In this document: positions 19,113 through 27,276 of the stretch, one piece after another | How positions within the stretch are numbered: position 1 is the stretch's first letter | Layout: each line of letters starts with the position of its first letter | NCBI GenBank assembly: GCA_963702075.1 | Contig: OY969703.1 | Coordinates: 2,294,001-2,358,000, forward strand | DNA length: 64,000 nucleotides | DNA from: VAYN01 sp963702075 | GTDB taxonomy: Bacteria; Actinomycetota; Thermoleophilia; Solirubrobacterales; 70-9 | Direction of reading: 5' to 3' | The notes under the pieces: generated by a model | Seen by the model: only the letters and a program-made list of their open reading frames with translations | Told to the model about the DNA's origin: nothing | The model's database searches: none | Made by a program: the position numbers and the translations under genes

Positions 19113-19832
19113 ATGCCCGCGCTCGCGATCCCGCTGGCTGGGCTCACGGTCATCGCGACCCTGATCGGCGGCCGGATCGGCCTCCGCTTCTCCGATCGCC
19201 TCCCCACCCTGCTGGCGCTGACGGGCGGCATCGTGGTCGCGGTCGCCCTGCTCGACGTCCTCCCCGAGGGGCTCGAAGCGGTTGCGGACGACGATCTCGC
19301 CACGGTCCTGGTCGCGGCTGGGTTCCTCGGCTTCTTTCTCGCCGCCCGGATCCTCGTCCTCCACGACCGCGACGAGGCGATGGCGACTCTGGGCGGGGAA
19401 CGGGTCGGAGTCCTCGGCGCCGCCGGCCTCTCGGCCCACAGCTTCATGGACGGCCTCGGCATCGGCCTGGCCTTCGGCATCGACTCGGCCACCGGCCTCC
19501 TCGTCTTCCTCGCCGTGGTCAGCCACGATTTCGCCGACGGGCTCAACACCGTCAGCTACGTCCTGCGCCGCTCGGGCAACCGGCAGGCGGCGGTCAGGTG
19601 GCTGGCGATCGACGCCCTGGCCCCGCTCCTGGGCGCGGTGGTCGGCTCTCAGGCCTCGATCTCGGACCAGACCCTCGGCTACGCCCTTTGCGTGTACTGC
19701 GGGATCTTTCTCTACATCGGCGCTGTCGACCTGCTGCCGGAGGCCCATGCTCAGGGGTCCGCCCTACGTGTGGCCTTGACGGCGCTCGGCTTCCTCTTCG
19801 TCTTCGGGGTGACCCGTATCGCGGGTGTCTGA
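19113..19832 (+). CDS. ZIP family divalent metal transporter
   Basis: This 239-residue protein with about eight membrane segments resembles ZIP transporters, which carry Zn2+ or related metals into the cytoplasm. Helix IV carries HSFMDGLGIG and helix V carries HDFADG, the metal-site motifs of the family. The ATG at 19113 follows the regulator stop by one base. The pairing suggests zinc-responsive uptake. Confidence 0.88.
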   Translation: MPALAIPLAGLTVIATLIGGRIGLRFSDRLPTLLALTGGIVVAVALLDVLPEGLEAVADDDLATVLVAAGFLGFFLAARILVLHDRDEAMATLGGERVGVLGAAGLSAHSFMDGLGIGLAFGIDSATGLLVFLAVVSHDFADGLNTVSYVLRRSGNRQAAVRWLAIDALAPLLGAVVGSQASISDQTLGYALCVYCGIFLYIGAVDLLPEAHAQGSALRVALTALGFLFVFGVTRIAGV

Positions 19833-19872
19833 GGGTGATCAGCATCTTGTGGAGAAATTAAGTGTTCTGGAT

Positions 19873-19892
19873 TAGACCAATCAAATGGTCTA
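19873..19892 (+). promoter_or_regulatory. Inverted-repeat operator upstream of a winged-helix regulator
   Basis: TAGACCA (19873-19879) and TGGTCTA (19886-19892) form a perfect 7-bp inverted repeat with a 6-base spacer, followed by an AT-rich TATATGTAT stretch that could hold the -10. It lies about 60 bases before the regulator start and probably mediates autoregulation. Confidence 0.5.
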
Positions 19893-19949
19893 TATGTATG
19901 AACTAGACGACGAACAAAGTCGTACCGCCCCCACCACAAGGAGTCCGCC

Positions 19950-20540
19950 ATGCCGGAGGAACGCACAGAAGCTATCGACCAGAGGCTCGTCAGATCGGTC
20001 GCCCATCCACTGCGGATCAAGATCCTCGAGGCGCTGACGGACCACGTCGCGAGCCCTCACACGCTGGCCGACAAGCTCGAGACGGACCTCAGCGGCGTCG
20101 CCTACCACACCCGTGAGCTCGATCGGCTGGGCGCCCTCGAACTGGTGGACACAGGGCGGGTCCGCGGCGCGATCGAGCACTTCTACAAGGCGACCCCACG
20201 GGCGTTCGTCGGCGACCCAGGGTGGCGCAAAGTGCCGCCGTCGCTGCTCGGCGGCGTCTCGGCGGCGACCCTGCAGACCTTCCTCGACAAGGCGATCGCC
20301 GCGCTCGAAGCCGGCACGCTCGACGGCCGCGACGACACGGTTTTCCGCTGGATGCCGATTTCCCTCGACGAGGAGGGTTGGCAGGAGATCGTCGCGATCA
20401 TGGAAGAGGCGACGAAACTGATGCTCGCCGCGCACCTGCGCAGCCAGGACCGGCTCGGCGAGAACGGCGGCAAGAACGCGGTCTCGGCCGTGGTCGGCCA
20501 GGCGGCCTTTGAGACGGCGGGCTCGCTCGAGGCCGCCTAA
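19950..20540 (+). CDS. ArsR-like winged-helix transcriptional regulator
   Basis: This 196-residue cytoplasmic protein has an N-terminal winged helix (VRSVAHPLRIKILEALTDH, LETDLSGVAYHTRELDRLGA) and a wing ending in RGAIEHFYKAT. The C-terminal ~110 residues are an uncharacterised ligand- or dimer-domain with no Cys-rich metal site. The ATG at 19950 follows an AAGGAG ribosome-binding site. A small protein in the mobile element at 38.2 kb carries a similar wing (RGSVEHFYEAT). The target genes are not evident. Confidence 0.85.
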   Translation: MPEERTEAIDQRLVRSVAHPLRIKILEALTDHVASPHTLADKLETDLSGVAYHTRELDRLGALELVDTGRVRGAIEHFYKATPRAFVGDPGWRKVPPSLLGGVSAATLQTFLDKAIAALEAGTLDGRDDTVFRWMPISLDEEGWQEIVAIMEEATKLMLAAHLRSQDRLGENGGKNAVSAVVGQAAFETAGSLEAA

Positions 20541-20559
20541 CGGCAGTAAGGCCTGTCGC

Positions 20560-22197
20560 CTACTCCCACTCGATCGTCGCCGGCGGCTTCGAGGAGATGT
20601 CGAGGGCGACGCGGTTGACGTCGCGGATCTCGTTGATGATCCGGTTGGAGACGCGCTCCAGCAGGTCGTAGGGGAGCCGCGCCCAGTCGGCCGTCATCGC
20701 GTCGTCGGAGGTGACGGCGCGGATCACGATCGGGTAAGCGTAGGTGCGGCCGTCGCCCTGGACACCGACTGAGCGCACGACCGGCAACACGCAGAACGAC
20801 TGCCAGAGCTGGCGATACAGCTCGGCGGCGCGAACCTCCTCCTGCAGGATCGCATCGGCTGCACGAAGGATGTCGAGCCGCTCTTTGTTCACCTCACCGC
20901 CGACGATGCGGATCCCCAGGCCGGGCCCCGGGAAGGGCTGGCGCCAGACCATCCGCTCGGGCAGCCCCAGCTCGGCGCCGACCGCGCGGACCTCGTCCTT
21001 GAACAGCATCCGCAGCGGCTCGACCAGCTCGAACTCGAGGTCGTCGGGGAGGCCGCCGACGTTGTGGTGGGACTTGATCGTCGCCGCGTGGTCGGAGCCG
21101 CCCGACTCGATCACGTCGGAGTAGAGAGTCCCCTGGACCAGGTAATCGACGTCATCGAGTTTCGCCGCCTCCTCCTCGAAGACGCGGATGAACTCGGTGC
21201 CGATGATCTTCCGCTTCGTCTCCGGGTCGTCCTGGCCGGCCAGCTTCGCGAGGAAGCGCTCTTCGGCGTCGACGTGGACGAGCGGGATCCCGAACTGGCC
21301 GAAGGCCTCGACTACCTGCTGGGCCTCGTTCAGCCGCATCAGGCCGTGGTCGACGAAGACGCAGGTGAGCTGCTCCCCGATCGCCTTGTGGACGAGGAGC
21401 GCCGCTACCGAGGAATCGACCCCGCCGGAGAGGCCGCAGATCACCTTGCCCTCCCCCACCTGGGCCCGGATCTTCTCGACCTGCTCGGCGATCACCGACT
21501 GCGGCGACCACTGCTCCACGCAGCCGGCGACGTCGCGCAGGAAGCGGGTGAGGATCTCGGTCCCGTAAGGGGTGTGGACGACCTCGGGGTGGAACTGGAT
21601 GCCGTAGAGGCCGCGATCCGGCATCTCGTAGGCGGCCACCGGCGAGCCGGGGCTCGATGCCAGCGGGGTGAAACCCTCCGGCGCCTCGAAGACCGCATCG
21701 CGATGGCTCATCCAGCAGCTCTGCTCCTCGGGCAGCCCCTTCAGCAGCCGGCCGCCCCCGTCCCGCAGGACAAGGTCGGTCCGCCCGAACTCCCCCGTCT
21801 CCGCCGACTCGACCCGCCCGCCGAGCGCCAGCGCCATCGCCTGCATCCCGTAACAGATGCCCAGCACCGGCACATCCAGGTCAAGCAGCTGCGTCGGGAA
21901 CTTCGGTGCCCCCGGCTCGTAGACCGAGGCCGGCCCTCCGGAGAGCACTAGCCCTTTCGGCTTGCGCTCTTCGATCTTCTCGATCGAAGTATTGGCCGGC
22001 AACAGCTCCGCGAAAACTCCACATTCCCGAATCCGGCGGGCGATCAGCTGGGAGTACTGGCCCCCGAAGTCGAGAACCAGCACCTCCTCGACCGCCCGAC
22101 CGGCGGGTGGCGACGATTCCGAGGACTCTCCCGATCGGGAGAGTCCGGAATCGGAGACAGGACCCGCCGGCCCCGCGGCCTGAGCAACGTCAGTCAT
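20560..22197 (-). CDS. guaA: GMP synthase (glutamine-hydrolysing) with inserted palindromic repeat
   Basis: GuaA converts XMP to GMP using glutamine and ATP. The class I amidotransferase domain starts at VLVLDFGGQYSQLIARRIRE and contains the nucleophile loop LGICYGMQ. The synthetase domain has the PP-loop GLSGGVDSS and ends with the conserved KPPATIEWE. The ATG at 22197 (MTDVAQAAG) overlaps guaB3 by 8 bases. About 25 extra residues before the core are mostly encoded by the 65-bp palindromic repeat at 22103-22167. A TTG at 22209 is an alternative start. Confidence 0.96.
   Translation of the reverse strand: MTDVAQAAGPAGPVSDSGLSRSGESSESSPPAGRAVEEVLVLDFGGQYSQLIARRIRECGVFAELLPANTSIEKIEERKPKGLVLSGGPASVYEPGAPKFPTQLLDLDVPVLGICYGMQAMALALGGRVESAETGEFGRTDLVLRDGGGRLLKGLPEEQSCWMSHRDAVFEAPEGFTPLASSPGSPVAAYEMPDRGLYGIQFHPEVVHTPYGTEILTRFLRDVAGCVEQWSPQSVIAEQVEKIRAQVGEGKVICGLSGGVDSSVAALLVHKAIGEQLTCVFVDHGLMRLNEAQQVVEAFGQFGIPLVHVDAEERFLAKLAGQDDPETKRKIIGTEFIRVFEEEAAKLDDVDYLVQGTLYSDVIESGGSDHAATIKSHHNVGGLPDDLEFELVEPLRMLFKDEVRAVGAELGLPERMVWRQPFPGPGLGIRIVGGEVNKERLDILRAADAILQEEVRAAELYRQLWQSFCVLPVVRSVGVQGDGRTYAYPIVIRAVTSDDAMTADWARLPYDLLERVSNRIINEIRDVNRVALDISSKPPATIEWE
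22103..22167 (-). repeat. 65-bp palindromic protein-coding repeat, copy 2 (in guaA)
   Basis: This copy encodes the GuaA N-terminal peptide core GPVSDSGLSRSGESSESSPP. The central 24 bases (22123-22146) form a perfect palindrome, flanked by GATTCCG and CGGAATC arms and by the inverted ends GCGGGT and ACCCGC. All six reading frames through the element are free of stop codons. It differs from the rpsI copy at only 3 bases. Confidence 0.92.
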
Positions 22198-23395
22198 CCG
22201 ATACGGCAACCCCAGTCGATACCGCGGCCCGACCGTTCGAACCCATCCCCACGTGCTGCTCGTTCTGCAGCTTCTTGCCCTCGCTCATCAGCGCCGGCGC
22301 GACCATCACCTCGGCCCGCTGGAAGGAGCGGATGTCCTCGTAGCCGCAGGTGGCCATCGAGGTTTTCAGCGCCCCCATCAGGTTGAAGGTGCCGTCGTTC
22401 TCCTTGGCCGGGCCGAGGAGGATCTCCTCCAGCGTCCCGTCCTGCTTGGTCGAGACGCGGGTGCCGCGCGGCAGCGAGGGATGGAAGGTCGCCATCCCCC
22501 AGTGGAAGCCGCGGCCGGGGGCCTCCTTGGCCCGGGCCAGCGGCGAGCCGATCATCACCGAGTCGGCGCCGCAGGCGATCGCCTTGGAGACGTCGCCGCC
22601 GGTCCGCATGCCGCCGTCCGCGATCACGTTGACGTACTCGCCGGTCTCGAGCATGTGCTGGGCGCGGGCGGCCGCGACGTCGGCGATCGCCGTCGCCTGC
22701 GGGACGCCGATCCCGAGCACGCCGCGGGTGGTGCAGGCGGCGCCGGGGCCGACCCCGACGAGGACGCCGACCGCGCCGGTCCGCATCAGGTGCAGCCCGG
22801 TCGAATAGGAGGCGCAACCGCCGACCACGGTCGGCACCGGCACCTCGGCGATGAACTCCTTCAGGTTCAGCGGCTCGACGGTCGTGGAGACGTGTTCGGC
22901 CGAGATCACCGTGCCCTGGATGACGAGGATGTCGAGCCCCGCCTCGACCGCGACCTCGTAGTACTCGCGGACTTTCTGCGGCGTCAGCGAACCGCAGACG
23001 ACGGCGCCGCGGGCCTTGATTTCCTCGATCCGCTTGGCGATCAGCTCCGGCTTCACCGGCTCGGTGTAGATCTGCTGCATCAGCCGCGTCGCCTCGTGCT
23101 TGGGCGCGGCGGCGATCGCCTCCAGCCGCTCCTCGGCGTTCTCGAAGCGGGACCAGATCCCCTCCAGGTTGAGGACTCCGAGGCCCCCCAGCTCGTTGAC
23201 CCCGACGGCGGTGTCGGGGGAAACGACCCCGTCCATCGCCGACGCGACCAGCGGCAGCTCGAAGCGATAGGGACCGAGAGTCCAGCTGATGTCGATGTCG
23301 TCGGGATCGCGCGTCCGGCGGGAAGGAACGATCGCGATGTCGTCGAATCCGTAAGCGCGGCGACCCTTCTTGCCGCGGCCGATTTCGATTTCCAA
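22190..23395 (-). CDS. guaB3: GuaB3 family IMP dehydrogenase-related protein
   Basis: This 401-residue TIM-barrel protein belongs to the GuaB3 branch of IMP dehydrogenase/GMP reductase-like enzymes typical of actinobacteria and cyanobacteria. It lacks the CBS pair found in true GuaB. The N-terminus has the GuaB3-type AYGFDDIAIVPSRRTRDP, and the catalytic-loop region is GPGAACTTR with a cysteine present. Whether it acts as IMP dehydrogenase or GMP reductase cannot be told from sequence. The start is TTG at 23395 behind a strong GGAGGA. It is followed by guaA, supporting purine metabolism. Confidence 0.9.
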   Translation of the reverse strand: MEIEIGRGKKGRRAYGFDDIAIVPSRRTRDPDDIDISWTLGPYRFELPLVASAMDGVVSPDTAVGVNELGGLGVLNLEGIWSRFENAEERLEAIAAAPKHEATRLMQQIYTEPVKPELIAKRIEEIKARGAVVCGSLTPQKVREYYEVAVEAGLDILVIQGTVISAEHVSTTVEPLNLKEFIAEVPVPTVVGGCASYSTGLHLMRTGAVGVLVGVGPGAACTTRGVLGIGVPQATAIADVAAARAQHMLETGEYVNVIADGGMRTGGDVSKAIACGADSVMIGSPLARAKEAPGRGFHWGMATFHPSLPRGTRVSTKQDGTLEEILLGPAKENDGTFNLMGALKTSMATCGYEDIRSFQRAEVMVAPALMSEGKKLQNEQHVGMGSNGRAAVSTGVAVSDD

Positions 23396-23431
23396 GTTAG
23401 TCCTCCAAGGCGTGGCGTTGAATCAGCCAGC

Positions 23432-24388
23432 CTACACTTCGGCGGGGACCTCCAAGTCGTGCACGGAGACCTCGCCCAGCAGCCTCTCGACCTGGTTGCG
23501 GTCGACGGTACCCGCGCCGAAGTGCTGGGTCGACTCGGCTCCGCAAGCGACCCCGTAGGCCAGGCAGTCCTCCGGCGAGCGGCCCTCGTAGCGAGCGGCG
23601 ACGTAGCCGGCGAGGAAGGCATCGCCCGAGCCGACGGTCGAGACCGGCTCCAGCGGCTCGGTGTGAACCTCCAGCAGCCTGCGGGAATTTCCTCCGCCGA
23701 CCACGGCGGCGCAGCCGTCGGGGCGGGTGATCGCCGCCTCGCTCGCGCCCAGCCGCACCAGCTCGAGCAGGCCCTGCGCGAGGTCGCCGCGATCGGCGAA
23801 CTCCTGCCCGACCAGCTCCTCGGCCTCGCGCTCGTTCGGCGTCACCATCGAGGCGCCGGCCCGCACGCCCTCCAGCATCGCCTCGCCCTCTGCGTCGAGG
23901 ACGACCGAGACGCCGCGGCGGGTGAGGTCGGCGATCAGGCGCGCGTAGAGGTCGTCCCCCGCCCCCGGCGGGACCGAGCCGGCGAGGACACAGAGCCTGG
24001 TGCCGCCGGCCAGGTAGCCGATCCGCTCGAAGAGCCGCTGCACCTCCTCCGGGCTGACGGCGGGGCCGCGCTCGTTGATCTCGGTCTGCTCGCCCGAGGT
24101 CGGGTCGATCACGGCGAGGTTGATCCGGGTCTCGGCGGCAATCCGGATGAAGTCGGTCAGCACCGATTCCTCGTGCAGCTGTTCCAGCACCCGCCGCCCG
24201 GTTGGGCCGCCGACGAAGCCGGTGGCGATCACCGGGCGTCCGAGCAGGTTCAGCGCCCGGGCGACGTTGATGCCCTTGCCGCCGGCGACAGTGCGGCTCT
24301 CCACCGCCCGGTGGCGGCGCCCGAGGCGGAAGTTGGGCACGGCGACGGTGCGGTCGATCGCCGCGTTCAGGGTCACGGTGAGGATCAC
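23432..24388 (-). CDS. PfkB family 1-phosphofructokinase-like hexose kinase
   Basis: This 318-residue ribokinase-fold enzyme has the PfkB motifs GGKGINVARAL near residue 37 and TVGSGDAFLAGY near 250, with the catalytic Asp in GSGD. The N-terminus MILTVTLNAAIDRT is typical of the FruK/LacC/Pfk2 subgroup that phosphorylates hexose phosphates. No PTS genes are nearby, so fructose-1-phosphate, tagatose-6-phosphate or fructose-6-phosphate are all possible substrates. It starts at GTG and ends 36 bases before guaB3. Confidence 0.88.
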   Translation of the reverse strand: MILTVTLNAAIDRTVAVPNFRLGRRHRAVESRTVAGGKGINVARALNLLGRPVIATGFVGGPTGRRVLEQLHEESVLTDFIRIAAETRINLAVIDPTSGEQTEINERGPAVSPEEVQRLFERIGYLAGGTRLCVLAGSVPPGAGDDLYARLIADLTRRGVSVVLDAEGEAMLEGVRAGASMVTPNEREAEELVGQEFADRGDLAQGLLELVRLGASEAAITRPDGCAAVVGGGNSRRLLEVHTEPLEPVSTVGSGDAFLAGYVAARYEGRSPEDCLAYGVACGAESTQHFGAGTVDRNQVERLLGEVSVHDLEVPAEV

Positions 24389-24395
24389 TTGGCGA

Positions 24396-25640
24396 TCACC
24401 AGACTTCGCTCCTCCCTTTCCTCCTGCGGACTACCCGATAGCGCAGGATCAACGCGATCATGAGTATCACGAACGCCCCCACCGCGATAGGTATCCAGTT
24501 GTCTGCGAGGAAGGCGCGGGCGCGGTCAAGGGCGCTTGCCTTGGGGACGGAACGGCTGGCGCGAAGCGGGACGCTGCCCACCTTGCGGCCCTCGACGTAG
24601 ACGGATGCATGGCCGAGCCTCGCTCCCCGACGCAGCGGGCCCTCGACCTCGTGCGGCGCGTCGACTCGCAACTGGAACCGCTGGCCGCGACGGATCCCCA
24701 CCGCCAGGCTGCGCGCGGCCCGCAGCGGCAACTGCCCGCCCGAATAGCGGATTTCCGGGTCCGCCAGGTCCTGCCCCGCCCGGATCGCCTGCTTGTGCCG
24801 GTACTGGGAGAAACCCCATTCGAGCAGCGCCAGGTTGCCGTCGAAGCGTTCTTCGTCGGTCCAGGCGCCGACCACGGTCGAGATCAGGCTGATCCCGTGC
24901 CGCTGGCCGGAGCCGACCAGGACGTAGAGGGCGCCGAAGGTGTGGCCGGTCTTGACCCCGGTTACCCAGGGCGCCATTTCCAGCAGCTCGTCGATCGACT
25001 CGATCCGGCGCTGCGGGTGGACGCTGCGCAGGACGGCGCTTTGGGAGTCGGCGATCTTGGCGAAGGCGGGCTCCCGCAGCAGGTGCTGGGTGAGCGTCAT
25101 CAGGTCCCCGGCCGAGGAGTAGTTGCCCTTCTGGTCGAGGCCGACCGGGTTGGCGTAGTGGGTGTGGGAGAGGCCAAGGGCGGCCGCGTAGCGGTTCATC
25201 TGGGCGACGAACCGTGCTTCGCTGCCGGCGGCGTCGATCGCCAGGGTGTGGGCGGCGTCGTTGCCGCTGCGCAGGATCAGGCCGTAGAGGAGGTCGCGGA
25301 CGCTGATCCGCTGTCCCGTCCGCAGGCCCATCAGCGACTCGCCGTATTCGGGCTCGTAGGGCTGGGCGCGGACGATCTTGTCGATCGGCAGGTCTTTCAA
25401 CGCCACGTAGGCGGTCATCAGCTTCGTCGTGCTGGCGATCGGCAGCGACTTGTTCAGCCCGTGCGAGGTGAGGACGTCGCCGCTGCGGGCGTCGATCACT
25501 CCCCACGAGCGCGATTCCAGCCGCGGCGGCGGGTTCGTGCCCACCTGTCCCTGCTGCGGCGCCGCGCCGGCAGGGGCAGCGAGCAGCAAGCACCCGAGAA
25601 GCGCGAGCAGGAGCGCGGCGCCGTGGCGCCGAGCCCTCAC
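24396..25640 (-). CDS. D-alanyl-D-alanine carboxypeptidase (S11, PBP5-like)
   Basis: This 414-residue penicillin-binding protein trims the terminal D-Ala from peptidoglycan stem peptides outside the membrane. It has a signal peptide ending near AAPAGAA, the catalytic STTK box, SGN, and the KTG box in GVKTGHT. A C-terminal membrane helix (WIPIAVGAFVILMIALIL) with a basic tail would anchor it. It starts at GTG overlapping the LysM gene stop (GTGA), so the two cell-wall proteins are co-translated. Confidence 0.93.
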   Translation of the reverse strand: MRARRHGAALLLALLGCLLLAAPAGAAPQQGQVGTNPPPRLESRSWGVIDARSGDVLTSHGLNKSLPIASTTKLMTAYVALKDLPIDKIVRAQPYEPEYGESLMGLRTGQRISVRDLLYGLILRSGNDAAHTLAIDAAGSEARFVAQMNRYAAALGLSHTHYANPVGLDQKGNYSSAGDLMTLTQHLLREPAFAKIADSQSAVLRSVHPQRRIESIDELLEMAPWVTGVKTGHTFGALYVLVGSGQRHGISLISTVVGAWTDEERFDGNLALLEWGFSQYRHKQAIRAGQDLADPEIRYSGGQLPLRAARSLAVGIRRGQRFQLRVDAPHEVEGPLRRGARLGHASVYVEGRKVGSVPLRASRSVPKASALDRARAFLADNWIPIAVGAFVILMIALILRYRVVRRRKGRSEVW

Positions 25641-26041
25641 TTGAGCTTCAGGGTTTCGCCGGCGGTGAGGATCTGCGGATCCACAGTCGGGTTCAGCGCC
25701 AGGATTTCGGACAAGGGCACCCCGGTCTTGTGGGCGATCGCGGTCAGGGTGTCCCCGGTCTGCACCGTGTAGGTCTTGGCGGTGGTCTGGTGCTTCGCCT
25801 TTTCCTTCTGCGCTTGATGTTGCCTGTGGTGAGGGCTGCTCGAGTCGCTGCTGTTCGACGCCGTCGAGACGACGACCACGATCACGACCACCGCGCCGAT
25901 CAGGGCGAGGACGGCGGCGATGCGGGCAGCGGCGCTGGTGCGTCTTTCCATCTGATTGGGGGCAGGTTTGGTCGAAGGGCTCGGGCTAGGGCGGCTGATC
26001 GTAGTCGCGCCGGCCCCCGTCAGGCGGTCGAAATCTCCCAA
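25637..26041 (-). CDS. Membrane-anchored LysM domain protein
   Basis: This protein of about 134 residues has one membrane helix (about 41-60) followed by a charged linker and a C-terminal LysM domain (YTVQTGDTLTAIAHKTGV, then ILTAGETLKLK) that binds peptidoglycan glycan chains. No catalytic domain is present. The chosen TTG start at 26041 overlaps pyrF by 22 bases; the ATG at 25951 is an alternative that would begin just before the helix. Coupling to the carboxypeptidase suggests a wall-maintenance role. Confidence 0.82.
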   Translation of the reverse strand: MGDFDRLTGAGATTISRPSPSPSTKPAPNQMERRTSAAARIAAVLALIGAVVVIVVVVSTASNSSDSSSPHHRQHQAQKEKAKHQTTAKTYTVQTGDTLTAIAHKTGVPLSEILALNPTVDPQILTAGETLKLK

Positions 26042-26904
26042 ACGGCGACGCGCAGGCGCTCGGCCGCGGCGGCGGGGTCGGGATCGGCGGCGATCCCGCG
26101 CGAGGCAGCGACGAGTCCGGCGGCGCGGCCGGCGGCGAAAGCGGCGCCGAGCAGCTCCGGACGCCCTCCCTGCGCGCCGACCCCGGGAATGAGGAAAACC
26201 GAGCGCGGCATCAGCTCCCGCATGCGGGCGAAGTGACGGGGCTCGGTGGCGCCGACGACGGCGCCCATCCCGCTCAGTCCGGACTCCCCGAGCAGGCGCT
26301 CGGAGAGCTCGTCGACGATCGCGGCGAGGCGCTCGTGCAGGGGTGCCTCCGGCGCCGGCAGGTCTTGGAGATCGGCAGCGCCGGGGTTGCTGGTGCGGAC
26401 GAGGGCGAACATCCCCGCTCCCGCCTCCTCGGCGGCGGCGACCAGCGGCTCCAGCGCGTCGCGGCCGAACAGCGGGTTGGCGGTGAAGGCGTCGGCGCCG
26501 AGCCCGGAGACGGCGCCCCAGGGAGTCGGCGTCTCTCCCACCAGCGCTTGCGCGTAGGCGGCCGCAGTGACCGGGACGTCCCCGCGCTTGCCATCGGCGA
26601 CGACCAGGAGCCCGGCTTCTCGGGCGGCGTCGCAGGTCGCTTCCAGCGCCGCCCAGCCGGGGGTGCCGAGGCGCTCGAAGCAGGCGAGCTGCGGCTTCAC
26701 CGCCACACAGGCGGGGCCGGCCTGCTCGATCAGCAGGCGACAGTGCTCGGCGACCGCGGCGGCTGCCAGCTCAGCGGCTTGAGCCTTCGAATCTGGCGTC
26801 TCCCCCTCCCCGGCCAGCTTGGCCGGGTCGGGGTCGAGGCCGAGACAGATCTGACTGCGGCGCTCCTCAACGAGCGCCGCAAGTCGATCGGCGAAACAGG
26901 TCAG
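26020..26904 (-). CDS. pyrF: Orotidine 5'-phosphate decarboxylase, probable CTG start
   Basis: PyrF makes UMP from OMP. This is the actinobacterial long type: FADRLAALVEERRSQICLGLDPDP at the N-terminus, VAVKPQLACFERLG, and the catalytic VADGKRGD with its Lys and Asp. Family members begin a few residues before FADRL, but no ATG, GTG or TTG exists between the in-frame stop shared with the HU gene (26911-26913) and that motif. The only plausible initiator is CTG at 26904-26902, giving 294 residues. The first standard codon (26706) would remove the conserved N-terminus. Confidence 0.88.
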   Translation of the reverse strand: MTCFADRLAALVEERRSQICLGLDPDPAKLAGEGETPDSKAQAAELAAAAVAEHCRLLIEQAGPACVAVKPQLACFERLGTPGWAALEATCDAAREAGLLVVADGKRGDVPVTAAAYAQALVGETPTPWGAVSGLGADAFTANPLFGRDALEPLVAAAEEAGAGMFALVRTSNPGAADLQDLPAPEAPLHERLAAIVDELSERLLGESGLSGMGAVVGATEPRHFARMRELMPRSVFLIPGVGAQGGRPELLGAAFAAGRAAGLVAASRGIAADPDPAAAAERLRVAVWEISTA

Positions 26905-26910
26905 GGCGCG

Positions 26911-27192
26911 TCAGCTGCCTTTGACCTGGGTCTTCAGAGCGGAGCCGGCGGAGAACCGGGGCACCTTGCCGCCCGGGATCGTGATTCTTTCGCCGGTGCG
27001 GGGGTTGACGCCCTGACGCGGGCCGCGCTCGGCGACGTGGAATTTGCCGAAGCCGGTGAAGGCGACCTCCTCGCCGCTGCTCAGTGCGTTGGTGATGGCC
27101 TCGAGAACGGCGTCCACCGCATCGCTGGCAGCTTTTTTGCTGCCGAGCCGCTCGTCGCCGGCAAGTTGGTCCAGAAACTCAGCCTTGGTCAC
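26911..27192 (-). CDS. hup: DNA-binding protein HU
   Basis: This 93-residue nucleoid protein bends and packs DNA. It has the HU/IHF signature GFGKFHVAERGPRQGVNPRTGE and the following arm IPGGKVPRFSAGSALK. It lacks the long Lys/Ala tail of mycobacterial and streptomycete HupS-like proteins. GTG at 27192 is preceded by a good GGAGGA site. pyrF follows 6 bases after its stop. Confidence 0.95.
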   Translation of the reverse strand: MTKAEFLDQLAGDERLGSKKAASDAVDAVLEAITNALSSGEEVAFTGFGKFHVAERGPRQGVNPRTGERITIPGGKVPRFSAGSALKTQVKGS

Positions 27193-27276
27193 GTCTTAAG
27201 TCCTCCTCGGGGGTTTGAAGATCGGCGCAATCTAACAGCGGCCACGGCGTAATTTCGCGCGGTCTAGAGCCGAATG

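Noticed and set aside
22253..24463. 736-codon plus-strand frame opposite guaB3 and the PfkB gene
   Set aside because: Antisense shadow with Arg/Asp/Gly-rich translation and no domain.
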